A stretch of DNA of 17,032 nucleotides, from contig JALRAA010000008.1 in NCBI GenBank assembly GCA_023262645.1, positions 1 to 17,032 on the forward strand, written 5' to 3'. Positions 8,050 through 15,564 of the stretch are shown here, piece by piece. The stretch's first letter is position 1, and each line of letters starts with the position of its first letter. The translations under genes and the position numbers were made by a program. The stretch is from Burkholderiaceae bacterium. GTDB taxonomy: Bacteria > Pseudomonadota > Gammaproteobacteria > Burkholderiales > Burkholderiaceae_C. The notes beneath the pieces are model-generated. The model made no database searches. It was not told the origin of the DNA and was given only the letters and a program-made list of their open reading frames with translations.

Positions 8050-8843
8050 CAGAATGCACCCGGGTATGCCCCGCCATCAATCAAGATGTTTTGTCCATTG
8101 ATGAAACCGGCATGCTGGCTGCACAAAAAAGCACAGGTTTGCCCGAATTCTTCGGGTTGGCCAAAACGATGGGCCGGGGCACTGGCGCGGCGCGCTTGCG
8201 CCAATTCGTCCACGCTTTTGCCCGTTTTTTCTGCGGTGGTTTGCAAAATACTTTTCAAACGGTCGGTGTCAAACGCACCGGGCAATAAGTTGTTGATGGT
8301 GACATTGTGTTTGGCAATGCTGGGGTTGCGCGACAAACCTGCGATGAAACCTGTCAAACCGCTGCGTGCGCCATTGGACAAGCCCAACACGTCGATAGGT
8401 GCTTTGACCGCGCTGGACGTGATGTTGACAATGCGGCCAAAACCGCGTGACGCCATGCCATCGATGGTAGCTTTGATCAGTTCGATCGGCGTGAGCATGT
8501 TGCCGTCCACCGCTTTGATCCAGGCCTCGCGATCCCATTCACGAAAGTCGCCACTGGGCGGGCCACCAGCATTCGTCACCACGATGTCGAAGTTTTTACC
8601 AGGGCCACCTGCCACAGACCAAATCGCTTCGCGACCCGCGTGGGTGGTGATGTCTTGCGCCACGGTCAATACCGTCACGCCGTGCTGCCTCAGACCGGCT
8701 GCAGCGGCTTCCAGGGCGGGCGCACCGCGCGACACCATCACCAGATTCACACCCGCCTGCGCCAATGCACTGGCACAACCCCAGCCCAAGCCTTTGCTTG
8801 CGCCTCCCACCAACGCCCATTTACCTTGTATGCCTAAGTCCAT
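8049..8843 (-). CDS. Short-chain dehydrogenase/reductase with atypical catalytic residues
   Basis: This 264-residue SDR-fold oxidoreductase resembles 3-oxoacyl-ACP reductases. It shows the cofactor motif GGASKGLG (13-20), the structural motif TNAGG (90-94), the catalytic-serine strand VNITSSA (139-145) and the C-terminal NILIDGGAYPG. The usual Y-x-x-x-K motif is replaced: in LSNGARSGLTGF the tyrosine position is S156 and the lysine position is R160. This fits a known BKR-like SDR subgroup without a perfect catalytic tetrad, so the reaction should not be assumed. The start is the ATG at 8843, with AGGAG at 8851-8855 and a seven-base spacer; the frame extends upstream to 8912, but only through the DMT coding region. 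The gene overlaps the DMT gene end by ten bases and shares one base with the oxygenase start. Confidence 0.88.
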   Translation of the reverse strand: MDLGIQGKWALVGGASKGLGWGCASALAQAGVNLVMVSRGAPALEAAAAGLRQHGVTVLTVAQDITTHAGREAIWSVAGGPGKNFDIVVTNAGGPPSGDFREWDREAWIKAVDGNMLTPIELIKATIDGMASRGFGRIVNITSSAVKAPIDVLGLSNGARSGLTGFIAGLSRNPSIAKHNVTINNLLPGAFDTDRLKSILQTTAEKTGKSVDELAQARRASAPAHRFGQPEEFGQTCAFLCSQHAGFINGQNILIDGGAYPGAF

Positions 8844-9769
8844 GTTTTTTCTCCTGTTTGCGAAGCCACATACACACCACCGAGCACCAGCACCGTGCCC
8901 AGCCCTATCCACATATTCAACGGTTCACCCAAGACCAACACGCCCAACGCGAGCGTGGCCATCGGGCCCACCATGCCAACCTGAGACGTCAGCGCTGCAC
9001 CAATGCGCTCAATCGCCAACATCACCAACACCACGGGTGCCACGGTGCATGCAGTGGCATTGAGCAATGCCAACCAAAGCACTGGCGTTGGCACCCACAT
9101 GGCTGACAGCGGCTTGAGTATGGCAAATTGCACCAAACAGCACACGCAAGCCACCGACGACGCCAAACCCACCAAACGCAAGGCCCCCACACGCTTGACC
9201 ATTTGTCCGCTGAACATCAGGTAGAGCGCATAACTCAATGCACTTGCCAACACAAAGGCCGACCCGATCGCTGCACCCGTGCCGCTGAAGTTCAATTCAT
9301 GCGCAAACACCACGCACACGCCGCCATAACTGATGGCCATGGCCCAGGCCCGGCGCGCTTGTATGGGATGTTTATAAACCAGACTGCTGAGCAACAAGAC
9401 CAAGGTGGGATTCAAATACAAAATCAAGCGCTCTAGGCTGGCCGTGATGGTTTGCAGCCCCAAAAAATCCAGAAAGCTCGCCAGGTAGTAGCCCAAAAAA
9501 CCCAAACCGGCGATGGCCCATGCATCGCGTCGCCCCAAAGGGTTGGCCAAGGCATGGGGGCGGCGTGACGCCCACCACGACATCGCCAGAAAAAAAGGCA
9601 ACGCTATCAACATGCGATACATGATGACCGTGACCGCGTCTACCCCGTGGCGGTAAGACAGTTTGACGATGATGGCCTTGCCGCTGAATGCCGTGGCCCC
9701 AGCCAGCGCTAAAAAAATGCCGCCGGTGTGCGTGGACCAACGCTTCACAGTCGCATGGCTTGGGTCCAA
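8834..9769 (-). CDS. EamA/DMT-superfamily transporter
   Basis: This drug/metabolite-superfamily transporter of about 311 residues has around ten transmembrane segments in two EamA repeats. The first runs from GIFLALAGATAFSGKAIIVKL to YLNPTLVLLLSSLVY. The second is IGSAFVLASALSYALYLMFSG to VGMVGPMATLALGVLVLGEP, and it ends in the typical LGxxLVLGGVY helix. The start is uncertain: I give the TTG at 9769, which lies three bases after the upstream stop. A GTG at 9748 would remove seven residues, and no ATG is in frame nearby. It sits between a GGT-like gene and an SDR, overlapping the SDR by ten bases. A role exporting a product of that gene group is plausible but is inference. Confidence 0.86.
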   Translation of the reverse strand: MDPSHATVKRWSTHTGGIFLALAGATAFSGKAIIVKLSYRHGVDAVTVIMYRMLIALPFFLAMSWWASRRPHALANPLGRRDAWAIAGLGFLGYYLASFLDFLGLQTITASLERLILYLNPTLVLLLSSLVYKHPIQARRAWAMAISYGGVCVVFAHELNFSGTGAAIGSAFVLASALSYALYLMFSGQMVKRVGALRLVGLASSVACVCCLVQFAILKPLSAMWVPTPVLWLALLNATACTVAPVVLVMLAIERIGAALTSQVGMVGPMATLALGVLVLGEPLNMWIGLGTVLVLGGVYVASQTGEKTWT

Positions 9770-9772
9770 TGT

Positions 9773-11395
9773 TCAAAAACCTGCGGCCAAACCATCGCGC
9801 CGTGAATCGCTGGCGGCGACATAGCCCTCGACCTTGGGGTCACCCATGCGCCAGATGAACTGGCCCGAGCCAAAGTCTTGGTAGCTGTCGTTGATGACTT
9901 CCATTTGGTGACCGCGTTGCTGCAAGCCTTCTACCGTTTGCGCATCCATGCCGGACTCGACGTTGATGACCAAGCCGTCGTTGTAACGCCAGCGCGGCGC
10001 ATCGCATGCCGCTTGCGGGTTTTGAGCGTAATCCAACATGCGCACCAGCGTTTGCACATGGCCTTGTGGTTGCATGTTTGCGCCCATCACGCCATAGCTC
10101 ATCACCGGTTGGCCGTCTTTGGTGAGAAACGCCGGGATGATGGTGTGAAACGGCCGCTTGCCCGGCGCCACCAGATTGGCGGGGTTCAAGCCCGTGTTGC
10201 GCACTGCAAACGCATGGCCACGGTTTTGCAAACTGACACCAAATTCAGGCTCGACACAGCCCGAACCAAAGCCCATGTAATTGCTTTGAATGAAACTGAC
10301 CATCATGCCGTTTTCATCGGCGGCTGTGAGGTAGATGGTGCCACCCTTGGCCGGGTTGCCTGCTTTGAAATCTTGCGCGCGTTTCATGTCAATCAGCTTG
10401 GCGCGTTCTTTCAAATAAGACTTGTCCAGCATTTGTGCCGCGGTGACCTCCATGCTTTGCGGGTCAGCCACATAGCGGTAGACATCGGCAAACGCCAGTT
10501 TCATGGCTTCGATTTGCAGATGCTGCGAATCCACACCGTCGCGTTGCAGCGCGCCCAAGTCAAAGTTGTCCAAGATACCTAACGCGATCAACGCAGCAAT
10601 GCCTTGGCCGTTGGGCGGAATTTCATGCAAGGTATGGCCACGGTAATCCATGGAAATCGGTGTCACCCATTCGGCTTGATACGCCTCGAAATCGGAGGCC
10701 ATCAATGCGCCACCGTTGGCTTGCGAGAACTTCTCTAATGCATGGGCGATTTCGCCACCGTAAAACGCCTGACCTTTGGTTTTTCCAATCGCGCGCAAGC
10801 CCTTGGCGGCTGCGGGAAATTGAAACAACTCACCCACTGCGGGCGCCCTGCCACGCGGCAAAAACGCTTGCTCAAAACCGGGTTGCACACGCAATTCCTC
10901 CACAGGTGCAGCCCATTTTTCTTGCACCACCACGCTGAGCAAGAAACCGCGTTCTGCAATTTCAATCGCCGGTTGCATCAAATCTTCAAAAGGTAATTTG
11001 CCGAACCGTTCGCTCAACGCCACCCAACTCGACACCGCGCCGGGCACGGTCACCGAATCGATGCCGCGCTTGGGGGGTTGCGTGGCATTGTTGCCATATT
11101 TGCGCAGGAAATACTCGGGCGTCCACGCTTGCGGGGCGCGACCCGATGCATTGAGACCATGCAATTGTTGGCCGTCCCACAAAATACAAAATGCATCTGA
11201 ACCCAAACCACAACTGACAGGTTCGACGATGGTCAACACCGCCGCCGCCGCAATCGCTGCATCGACGGCATTGCCACCCTGGCCCAATAGGCGCAAACCG
11301 GCTTGCGCGGCCAAAGGGTGAGAGGTGGACACGATGTTGCGGGCAAACACGGGTAAGCGCGTGCTGAGATAGGGATTGTTGAAATGGAAAGACAT
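9773..11395 (-). CDS. Gamma-glutamyltransferase-family protein (Ntn hydrolase)
   Basis: This 540-residue member of the gamma-glutamyltransferase/cephalosporin-acylase family is made as one chain and expected to cleave itself. The probable nucleophile, the new N terminus of the small subunit, is T353 in KGGTIYLTAADENG. Other signatures are GGNAVDAAIAAA near residue 40, EPVSCGLGSDAF near 58, GIDSVTVPGAVSSW near 112, and SNYMGFGSG (371-379). The paired serines that bind the gamma-glutamyl group in E. coli Ggt (LSSMSP) are here FHTIIP (416-421). A true glutathione hydrolase is therefore doubtful; an amidase or acylase on another substrate is possible. No signal peptide is visible at MSFHFNNPYLS, although classical bacterial Ggt is periplasmic. 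No good Shine-Dalgarno precedes the ATG. It is the first gene after a likely terminator and heads the run with the DMT, SDR and oxygenase genes. Confidence 0.88.
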   Translation of the reverse strand: MSFHFNNPYLSTRLPVFARNIVSTSHPLAAQAGLRLLGQGGNAVDAAIAAAAVLTIVEPVSCGLGSDAFCILWDGQQLHGLNASGRAPQAWTPEYFLRKYGNNATQPPKRGIDSVTVPGAVSSWVALSERFGKLPFEDLMQPAIEIAERGFLLSVVVQEKWAAPVEELRVQPGFEQAFLPRGRAPAVGELFQFPAAAKGLRAIGKTKGQAFYGGEIAHALEKFSQANGGALMASDFEAYQAEWVTPISMDYRGHTLHEIPPNGQGIAALIALGILDNFDLGALQRDGVDSQHLQIEAMKLAFADVYRYVADPQSMEVTAAQMLDKSYLKERAKLIDMKRAQDFKAGNPAKGGTIYLTAADENGMMVSFIQSNYMGFGSGCVEPEFGVSLQNRGHAFAVRNTGLNPANLVAPGKRPFHTIIPAFLTKDGQPVMSYGVMGANMQPQGHVQTLVRMLDYAQNPQAACDAPRWRYNDGLVINVESGMDAQTVEGLQQRGHQMEVINDSYQDFGSGQFIWRMGDPKVEGYVAASDSRRDGLAAGF

Positions 11396-11415
11396 GTTGT
11401 AGTGGCGAGAGGAAG

Positions 11416-11433
11416 AAAAAAACCGCAGAGCGG
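11416..11433 (-). terminator. Probable intrinsic terminator after the DUF3422 gene
   Basis: Read on the minus strand, the spacer after the DUF3422 stop contains CCGC, loop TCT, GCGG, followed at once by seven T residues (plus-strand A run 11416-11422, stem-loop 11423-11433). The stem is only four perfect pairs, perhaps five with a G-U pair, so termination may be partial. It lies in the only gap above 40 bases within the minus-strand gene run and probably separates the tctB-tctA-DUF3422 unit from the GGT-like group. The GGT-like start is about 20 bases further on, so a separate promoter for it would have to lie within this spacer or in the DUF3422 gene. Confidence 0.45.
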
Positions 11434-11449
11434 CACGGCAAAAAAATAT

Positions 11450-12730
11450 TTATGCGTCAGGACGAAAAACCTTGTAATGAAGACGGCGTGTGATCCACCA
11501 GACCACCAATGCAATCACGGGCACCGCCCAAGCCGTGGCCATGGTGGGATCTGAAACCCAACCTTTGGCGGCCAAGCCCTCGGCGACATAGTGCATCAAG
11601 CCTGCAATGTAATAGGTGATGGCAGCCACCGATAAGCCCTCGACCGTGGTTTGCAATTTGAGTTGCATGCCTTGGCGCTTGTTCATCGCCGCCAGCAATG
11701 CTTGGCTGCTTTGCTCTTGCTGAAAGTCCACGCGTGTGCGCAACAAATTGCTCATGCGAGACACCCGTTCGGACAAAGCGGTTTGGCGTCTGGCCACCCA
11801 ATCGCATGTGCTGCGGGCAGGTGACAAACGCCGGTCCATGAATTCACCGATCGACTGAAAGCCGGGCAAACGCGATTCACGGATGTCTTGTATGCGCCGG
11901 TCTACCAATTCGAAATACGCTTTGCTGGCAGAAAAGCGGGAATGTTGCGATGCGTACAAGCCCTCGACTTGGCCGGCCAATCGGGTCAAGCGCTCGAGCA
12001 ACACGGCTTCTTCGTCATGGCTGGCGCTGCGAATGGCTTGGGCCAAATCGGCGAGCTCTTGCTCTGCCAACGCGAGTGAAGGCGCTGCGCTGCGCGCCAC
12101 GGGCAAACCCAACAAAGCCATCATGCGGTAGGTTTCAATTTCCAACAGTCGCTGCACCATGCGACCCAAACGGCGCTGAGAGACCTGACCTACGCGCAAC
12201 AACATGCGCGAACAACCGTCGGGGCCAATTTGAAAATCGGTGTGCAAGGTGGCCGTGCCTTCGGCCAATTGACACGCCACCAACGAATCTTCACGGAACT
12301 GTTGGTGCAACTCATCGCGGTCGCTCAGGTCTTGGGTCAATTTGGCCCAGAGGTTGATGCGTGCCAAGCATTCACCGGGCAATTCGCTGAACCATTGCTG
12401 CGGCAACAAGCGCAAGGCCATGCCGTATTCCTCTGGGTTGGGAAGCCCATCGTGCGCATCCACCATGAACGTCCAGGTCACGAATTCGGTGTGCAACTCC
12501 CAGCGCAAGCGCCAGTTGCCCAAGTCCACCCGTAAATGGTTGGTGTGTGCTTGCGGCACCGGCAAATGGTGGTCGTGCAACAAGGCCATCAAATGCGCTC
12601 GACTGGCCTCGCGCGCCGTGGCGTCGGTCAACATCACCATGTGGCTGATGGCCACCGGTGCTTGCATGGGTTCAGGCGGGCGGGCGTGTACCTCGTTGTG
12701 TAGCGCTCGTCTGGCAGGGTGTTCAATCAT
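11450..12730 (-). CDS. DUF3422 family membrane-anchored protein
   Basis: This 426-residue protein of unknown function belongs to the DUF3422 family, recognised by its start HPARRALHNEVHARPP (residues 4-19) and overall plan. The N-terminal half looks soluble and is rich in H and W (WRLRWELHTEFVTWTFM). The middle is largely helical with coiled-coil-like stretches. The C terminus has two hydrophobic helices, about 365-383 (GLSVAAITYYIAGLMHYVA) and 397-414 (AWAVPVIALVVWWITRRL), followed by a short basic tail. This suggests a large cytoplasmic domain anchored in the inner membrane by a hairpin; the topology is inference. It starts about ten bases after the tctA stop and is probably cotranscribed with tctBA. 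A likely terminator follows it. I know no reaction for the family. Confidence 0.87.
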   Translation of the reverse strand: MIEHPARRALHNEVHARPPEPMQAPVAISHMVMLTDATAREASRAHLMALLHDHHLPVPQAHTNHLRVDLGNWRLRWELHTEFVTWTFMVDAHDGLPNPEEYGMALRLLPQQWFSELPGECLARINLWAKLTQDLSDRDELHQQFREDSLVACQLAEGTATLHTDFQIGPDGCSRMLLRVGQVSQRRLGRMVQRLLEIETYRMMALLGLPVARSAAPSLALAEQELADLAQAIRSASHDEEAVLLERLTRLAGQVEGLYASQHSRFSASKAYFELVDRRIQDIRESRLPGFQSIGEFMDRRLSPARSTCDWVARRQTALSERVSRMSNLLRTRVDFQQEQSSQALLAAMNKRQGMQLKLQTTVEGLSVAAITYYIAGLMHYVAEGLAAKGWVSDPTMATAWAVPVIALVVWWITRRLHYKVFRPDA

Positions 12731-12740
12731 GGTGACCCAC

Positions 12741-14252
12741 TCAATCTTCTACAAAGGCTTCTTCGCGTTTGGATTTGATGGCTGGCAACAACACCAACAA
12801 CAGCAACACCACACCCAATGCCAGCAAAGCGGCAGACAACGGGCGGGTGATGAATACCGACCAATCCCCGCGCGCCAATTTCAACGCCCGTTTGAGGTAT
12901 TCCTCCATCATCGGTCCCAAGATAAAGCCCAACAACAAAGGCGCTGGCTCACAACCCAATTTGGTAAACACATAACCCGCCAAACCAAACAAAGCCACCA
13001 GCCAAATATCGAAGGTGGAATTGTTGGTGGTGTACACACCAATCGCACAAAACAACACAATGGCCGGAAACAAATAGTGGTAGGGCACGGTCAGCAATTT
13101 GATCCAGATACCGATCATCGGCAAATTTAAAACGATCAACATCAAATTACCGATCCACATGGACACGATCAGTCCCCAAAACAATTCGGGGTTCACCGTC
13201 ATCACCTGCGGGCCCGGTTGAATGTTGTGAATCGTCATGGCACCGACCATCAGCGCCATCACTGCATTAGGCGGAATGCCCAGCGTGAGCAAAGGAATAA
13301 ACGATGTTTGTGCACCGGCGTTGTTCGCAGATTCCGGCGAGGCCACACCACGGATATTGCCTTGACCGAGGGGTACTTCACCGGCTTTGAGCTGGATTTT
13401 TTTCTCCAAGGTGTACGCTGCAAACGAGGCGAGTACCGCGCCGCCGCCAGGCAGCACACCCAGCAATGAACCCAGTACCGTGCCGCGCAATACCGCTGGC
13501 ATCATCTGGCGTATGTCATCGCCGTTTGGCATCAACCCCTGCACTTTGGCGGTGAACACCTCGCGGTCCAATTCGCTTTTGGCCAAATTGCTGATGATTT
13601 CGCCATAACCAAACACGCCCATGGCGACTGCTACAAAACCTATGCCGTCGGTCAATTCGGGGATGTCTAGGGTGAACCTGGCCATGCCCGAGTTGATATC
13701 CGTGCCCACCAGACCCAGCAACAATCCCAAAATGATCATGGCGATGGCTTTGAGCAAAGAACCCGAGGCCAACACCACCGCGCCGATCAAGCCCACCACC
13801 ATCAATGCGCAGTACTCGGCAGGGCCAAAAGCGAACGCCAATTCGGTCAATGGCGCGGCAAATGCCGCCAACAGCAAGGTGCCGACACAACCCGCAACGA
13901 ATGAGCCCAAGCCTGCTGCTGCCAAAGCTGGCCCCGCGCGTCCTTGATGCGCCATTTGGTAACCGTCTAAGGTGGTCACCACCGATGAAGACTCGCCCGG
14001 CAAATTGACCAAAATAGCCGTGGTGGAACCGCCATATTGCGCACCGTAATAAATACCCGCCAACATGATCAAGGCAGACACGGGCGGCAAGGCATAGGTG
14101 GCTGGCAACAGCATGGCAATCGTGGCCACTGGACCGATACCGGGCAACACGCCAATCAACGTGCCCAGCAAACAACCAATCAATGCATAAACCAAATTGA
14201 TCGGTGTGCCGGCAACTGCAAAACCGGTGGCAAGGTTGGCGAGCAAATCCAT
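12741..14252 (-). CDS. tctA: Tripartite tricarboxylate transporter, large permease subunit TctA
   Basis: TctA is the large membrane subunit of tripartite tricarboxylate transporters, secondary importers of carboxylates such as citrate that use a periplasmic binding protein. The protein is 503 residues, the normal length, and almost wholly hydrophobic. Family signatures include IGVLPGIGPVATIAMLLP (near 33-50), IYYGAQYGGSTTAILVNLPGE (about 67-87), LGVLPGGGAVLASFAAY, and SFIPLLTLGIPPNAVMALM. It follows tctB with a ten-base spacer and precedes the DUF3422 gene by about ten bases, so the three probably share a transcript. No good Shine-Dalgarno is seen before the ATG at 14252. The periplasmic partner TctC is not in this window. 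Comamonadaceae often carry many scattered TctC/Bug receptor genes, so the substrate cannot be inferred. Confidence 0.95.
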   Translation of the reverse strand: MDLLANLATGFAVAGTPINLVYALIGCLLGTLIGVLPGIGPVATIAMLLPATYALPPVSALIMLAGIYYGAQYGGSTTAILVNLPGESSSVVTTLDGYQMAHQGRAGPALAAAGLGSFVAGCVGTLLLAAFAAPLTELAFAFGPAEYCALMVVGLIGAVVLASGSLLKAIAMIILGLLLGLVGTDINSGMARFTLDIPELTDGIGFVAVAMGVFGYGEIISNLAKSELDREVFTAKVQGLMPNGDDIRQMMPAVLRGTVLGSLLGVLPGGGAVLASFAAYTLEKKIQLKAGEVPLGQGNIRGVASPESANNAGAQTSFIPLLTLGIPPNAVMALMVGAMTIHNIQPGPQVMTVNPELFWGLIVSMWIGNLMLIVLNLPMIGIWIKLLTVPYHYLFPAIVLFCAIGVYTTNNSTFDIWLVALFGLAGYVFTKLGCEPAPLLLGFILGPMMEEYLKRALKLARGDWSVFITRPLSAALLALGVVLLLLVLLPAIKSKREEAFVED

Positions 14253-14262
14253 GGCTATCCGA

Positions 14263-14757
14263 TCAAGGGTAGATGAAAAAAGGCCATACCGGCATGGTCA
14301 GGCCCAGCAATTGGATGAACACCAGATAACTGCCTGCGGCCAAGAGGGTGGACAACACCAACCAGCGCCTGAGCGTGAAGCGGTTGGCGTCGGCGAGCAA
14401 TGCGGTGCCACACAAGGCGTAAATGGCCGCCATCAAACCCATGGAAGGCAAACCGAACAGCGGCAATCCACCCAACAGCACACCAAACAACACGTTGGCA
14501 CCCAAAATACAAAACAACGGACGCCATGCAAAATCGCCGATCAAACCACCGTCTGGGGTTTCCACCACCAATGAAAAAAACATGATGAAACTGCCCAACA
14601 ACACCAACACCAAACCCAGCACCATGGGGAAATAGCCCGGGCCCATTTGTGCGGCCGAGCCCACGTTGTAAGCGGTCGCTGCATTCCAAGCGAATGCCGC
14701 GCCGGTGACGGTAAACATCACCCCTGATACAAAATCTTTTTGGCTTTTGATAGACAC
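14263..14757 (-). CDS. tctB: Tripartite tricarboxylate transporter, small permease subunit TctB
   Basis: TctB is the small four-helix subunit of the tripartite tricarboxylate transporter. From the GTG at 14757 the protein is 164 residues, normal for the family. It shows four hydrophobic stretches: DFVSGVMFTVTGAAFAWNA, YFPMVLGLVLVLLGSFIMFF, FCILGANVLFGVLLGGLPLFG, and the C-terminal WLVLSTLLAAGSYLVFIQLLG. The motif AAQMGPGYFPM near residue 33 is typical of TctB. The frame stays open upstream to 14961, but that part overlaps the spermidine-synthase-like gene and is not family-like. GAGGG eight bases before the GTG supports this start, although it falls in a small hairpin. The next gene is tctA, ten bases downstream. 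Confidence 0.9.
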   Translation of the reverse strand: MSIKSQKDFVSGVMFTVTGAAFAWNAATAYNVGSAAQMGPGYFPMVLGLVLVLLGSFIMFFSLVVETPDGGLIGDFAWRPLFCILGANVLFGVLLGGLPLFGLPSMGLMAAIYALCGTALLADANRFTLRRWLVLSTLLAAGSYLVFIQLLGLTMPVWPFFIYP

Positions 14758-14758
14758 G

Positions 14759-14771
14759 AGAGGATCCCTCT
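14759..14771 (-). promoter_or_regulatory. Small hairpin covering the tctB ribosome-binding site
   Basis: On the minus strand, AGAGG, loop GAT, CCTCT forms a perfect five-pair stem just before the tctB GTG at 14757. The first arm contains the AGAGGG that would serve as Shine-Dalgarno, so the stem could hide it. The stem is short and of modest stability, so any effect on translation is inference. The site includes a GGATCC palindrome. Confidence 0.25.
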
Positions 14772-14795
14772 GATGCGCAGAAACGCCATTGTCAC

Positions 14796-15551
14796 CTATG
14801 CCGCAACCGGTTTGAATTGGCGCAACCACTGCGGTGCAGGCAAACGCCAACGCGCTTGAATTTGCGCGGCACGCGCTTGCAGTATTTCCATCGCAGGACA
14901 ACTTGGCGCACGCTGAGCCAACACCACGGTATTGCCTTCGCGGGTCGGGCTGAACGCCCACAGTGCATCTGCACCAAACGATTCGCTGATATGCGAGAGC
15001 GACCGCTCAAAACTGGAAGAACGCCCAAACAAATTGACCACCATGCAACCGTTGGAGGTCAGCAGGTTTTTGCAATGGCCATAAAACACCGGGTCATCTA
15101 ACACAGGTGCAGCGGCTTGGTCGTCATACAAATCGACATGCAGCACATCGATCTGACCTTGCCAATGCGCATGCGCTGCCACTTCTGCCGCATCACCCAG
15201 CACCACATTCAAGCGCTCGTCGTCAGGCGGCAACTCGAACCAAGTACGGCAGGCGGCCACCACTTGCGGATTGAGTTCAATCGCAGTGGTGCGCATGTTG
15301 AGGACACGGTGGCAATGCTTGGTCAAGGTTGCTGCGCCCAAACCCAATTGCATGGCGTGTAAATCGGCCACGTCGTCGGCCTCGTGGAACAACAGCCATG
15401 CTTGCATGCGCTGTACATATTCCAATTCGATGTCAAAAGGTTTTTTCACCCACATCGAACCTTGTACCCAAGCGGTACCCAAATGCAAATACCGCACCTT
15501 GCCGTGCTCGGACATGTTCACTTGCGGGAGTTGGGAGGGCGTAGAGGACAT
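14796..15551 (-). CDS. Spermidine-synthase-like (methyltransferase-fold) protein
   Basis: This 251-residue protein has the Rossmann-type fold of polyamine aminopropyltransferases. It shows the nucleotide-binding loop AMQLGLGAATLTKHC (66-80), the acidic strand end AIELNPQVV (90-98), and a DVLHVDLYDDQ segment at the position of the SpeE active-site loop. An ELEYVQRMQAWLL stretch matches the family's helix before the core. It is shorter than classical SpeE, lacks a full N-terminal beta domain, and its GLGAATL departs from the usual GGG-x-G, so real spermidine synthesis is unproven. The start is uncertain: the ATG at 15551 is 13 bases after the TatD stop, and an in-frame ATG at 15515 is an alternative; neither has a clear Shine-Dalgarno. 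The frame also extends upstream into the tatD-like gene, which I reject. Confidence 0.78.
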   Translation of the reverse strand: MSSTPSQLPQVNMSEHGKVRYLHLGTAWVQGSMWVKKPFDIELEYVQRMQAWLLFHEADDVADLHAMQLGLGAATLTKHCHRVLNMRTTAIELNPQVVAACRTWFELPPDDERLNVVLGDAAEVAAHAHWQGQIDVLHVDLYDDQAAAPVLDDPVFYGHCKNLLTSNGCMVVNLFGRSSSFERSLSHISESFGADALWAFSPTREGNTVVLAQRAPSCPAMEILQARAAQIQARWRLPAPQWLRQFKPVAA

Positions 15552-15564
15552 GGGGGGATTGTCG

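Noticed and set aside
8086..9063. Long open frame (325 codons) on the plus strand
   Set aside because: It lies antisense to the well-supported SDR and DMT genes, its product looks like no protein family, and it follows from codon bias on the other strand.
12342..13130. Open frame of 262 codons on the plus strand across DUF3422 and tctA
   Set aside because: It spans the junction of two firmly identified minus-strand genes, and its sequence is glutamine- and histidine-rich noise.
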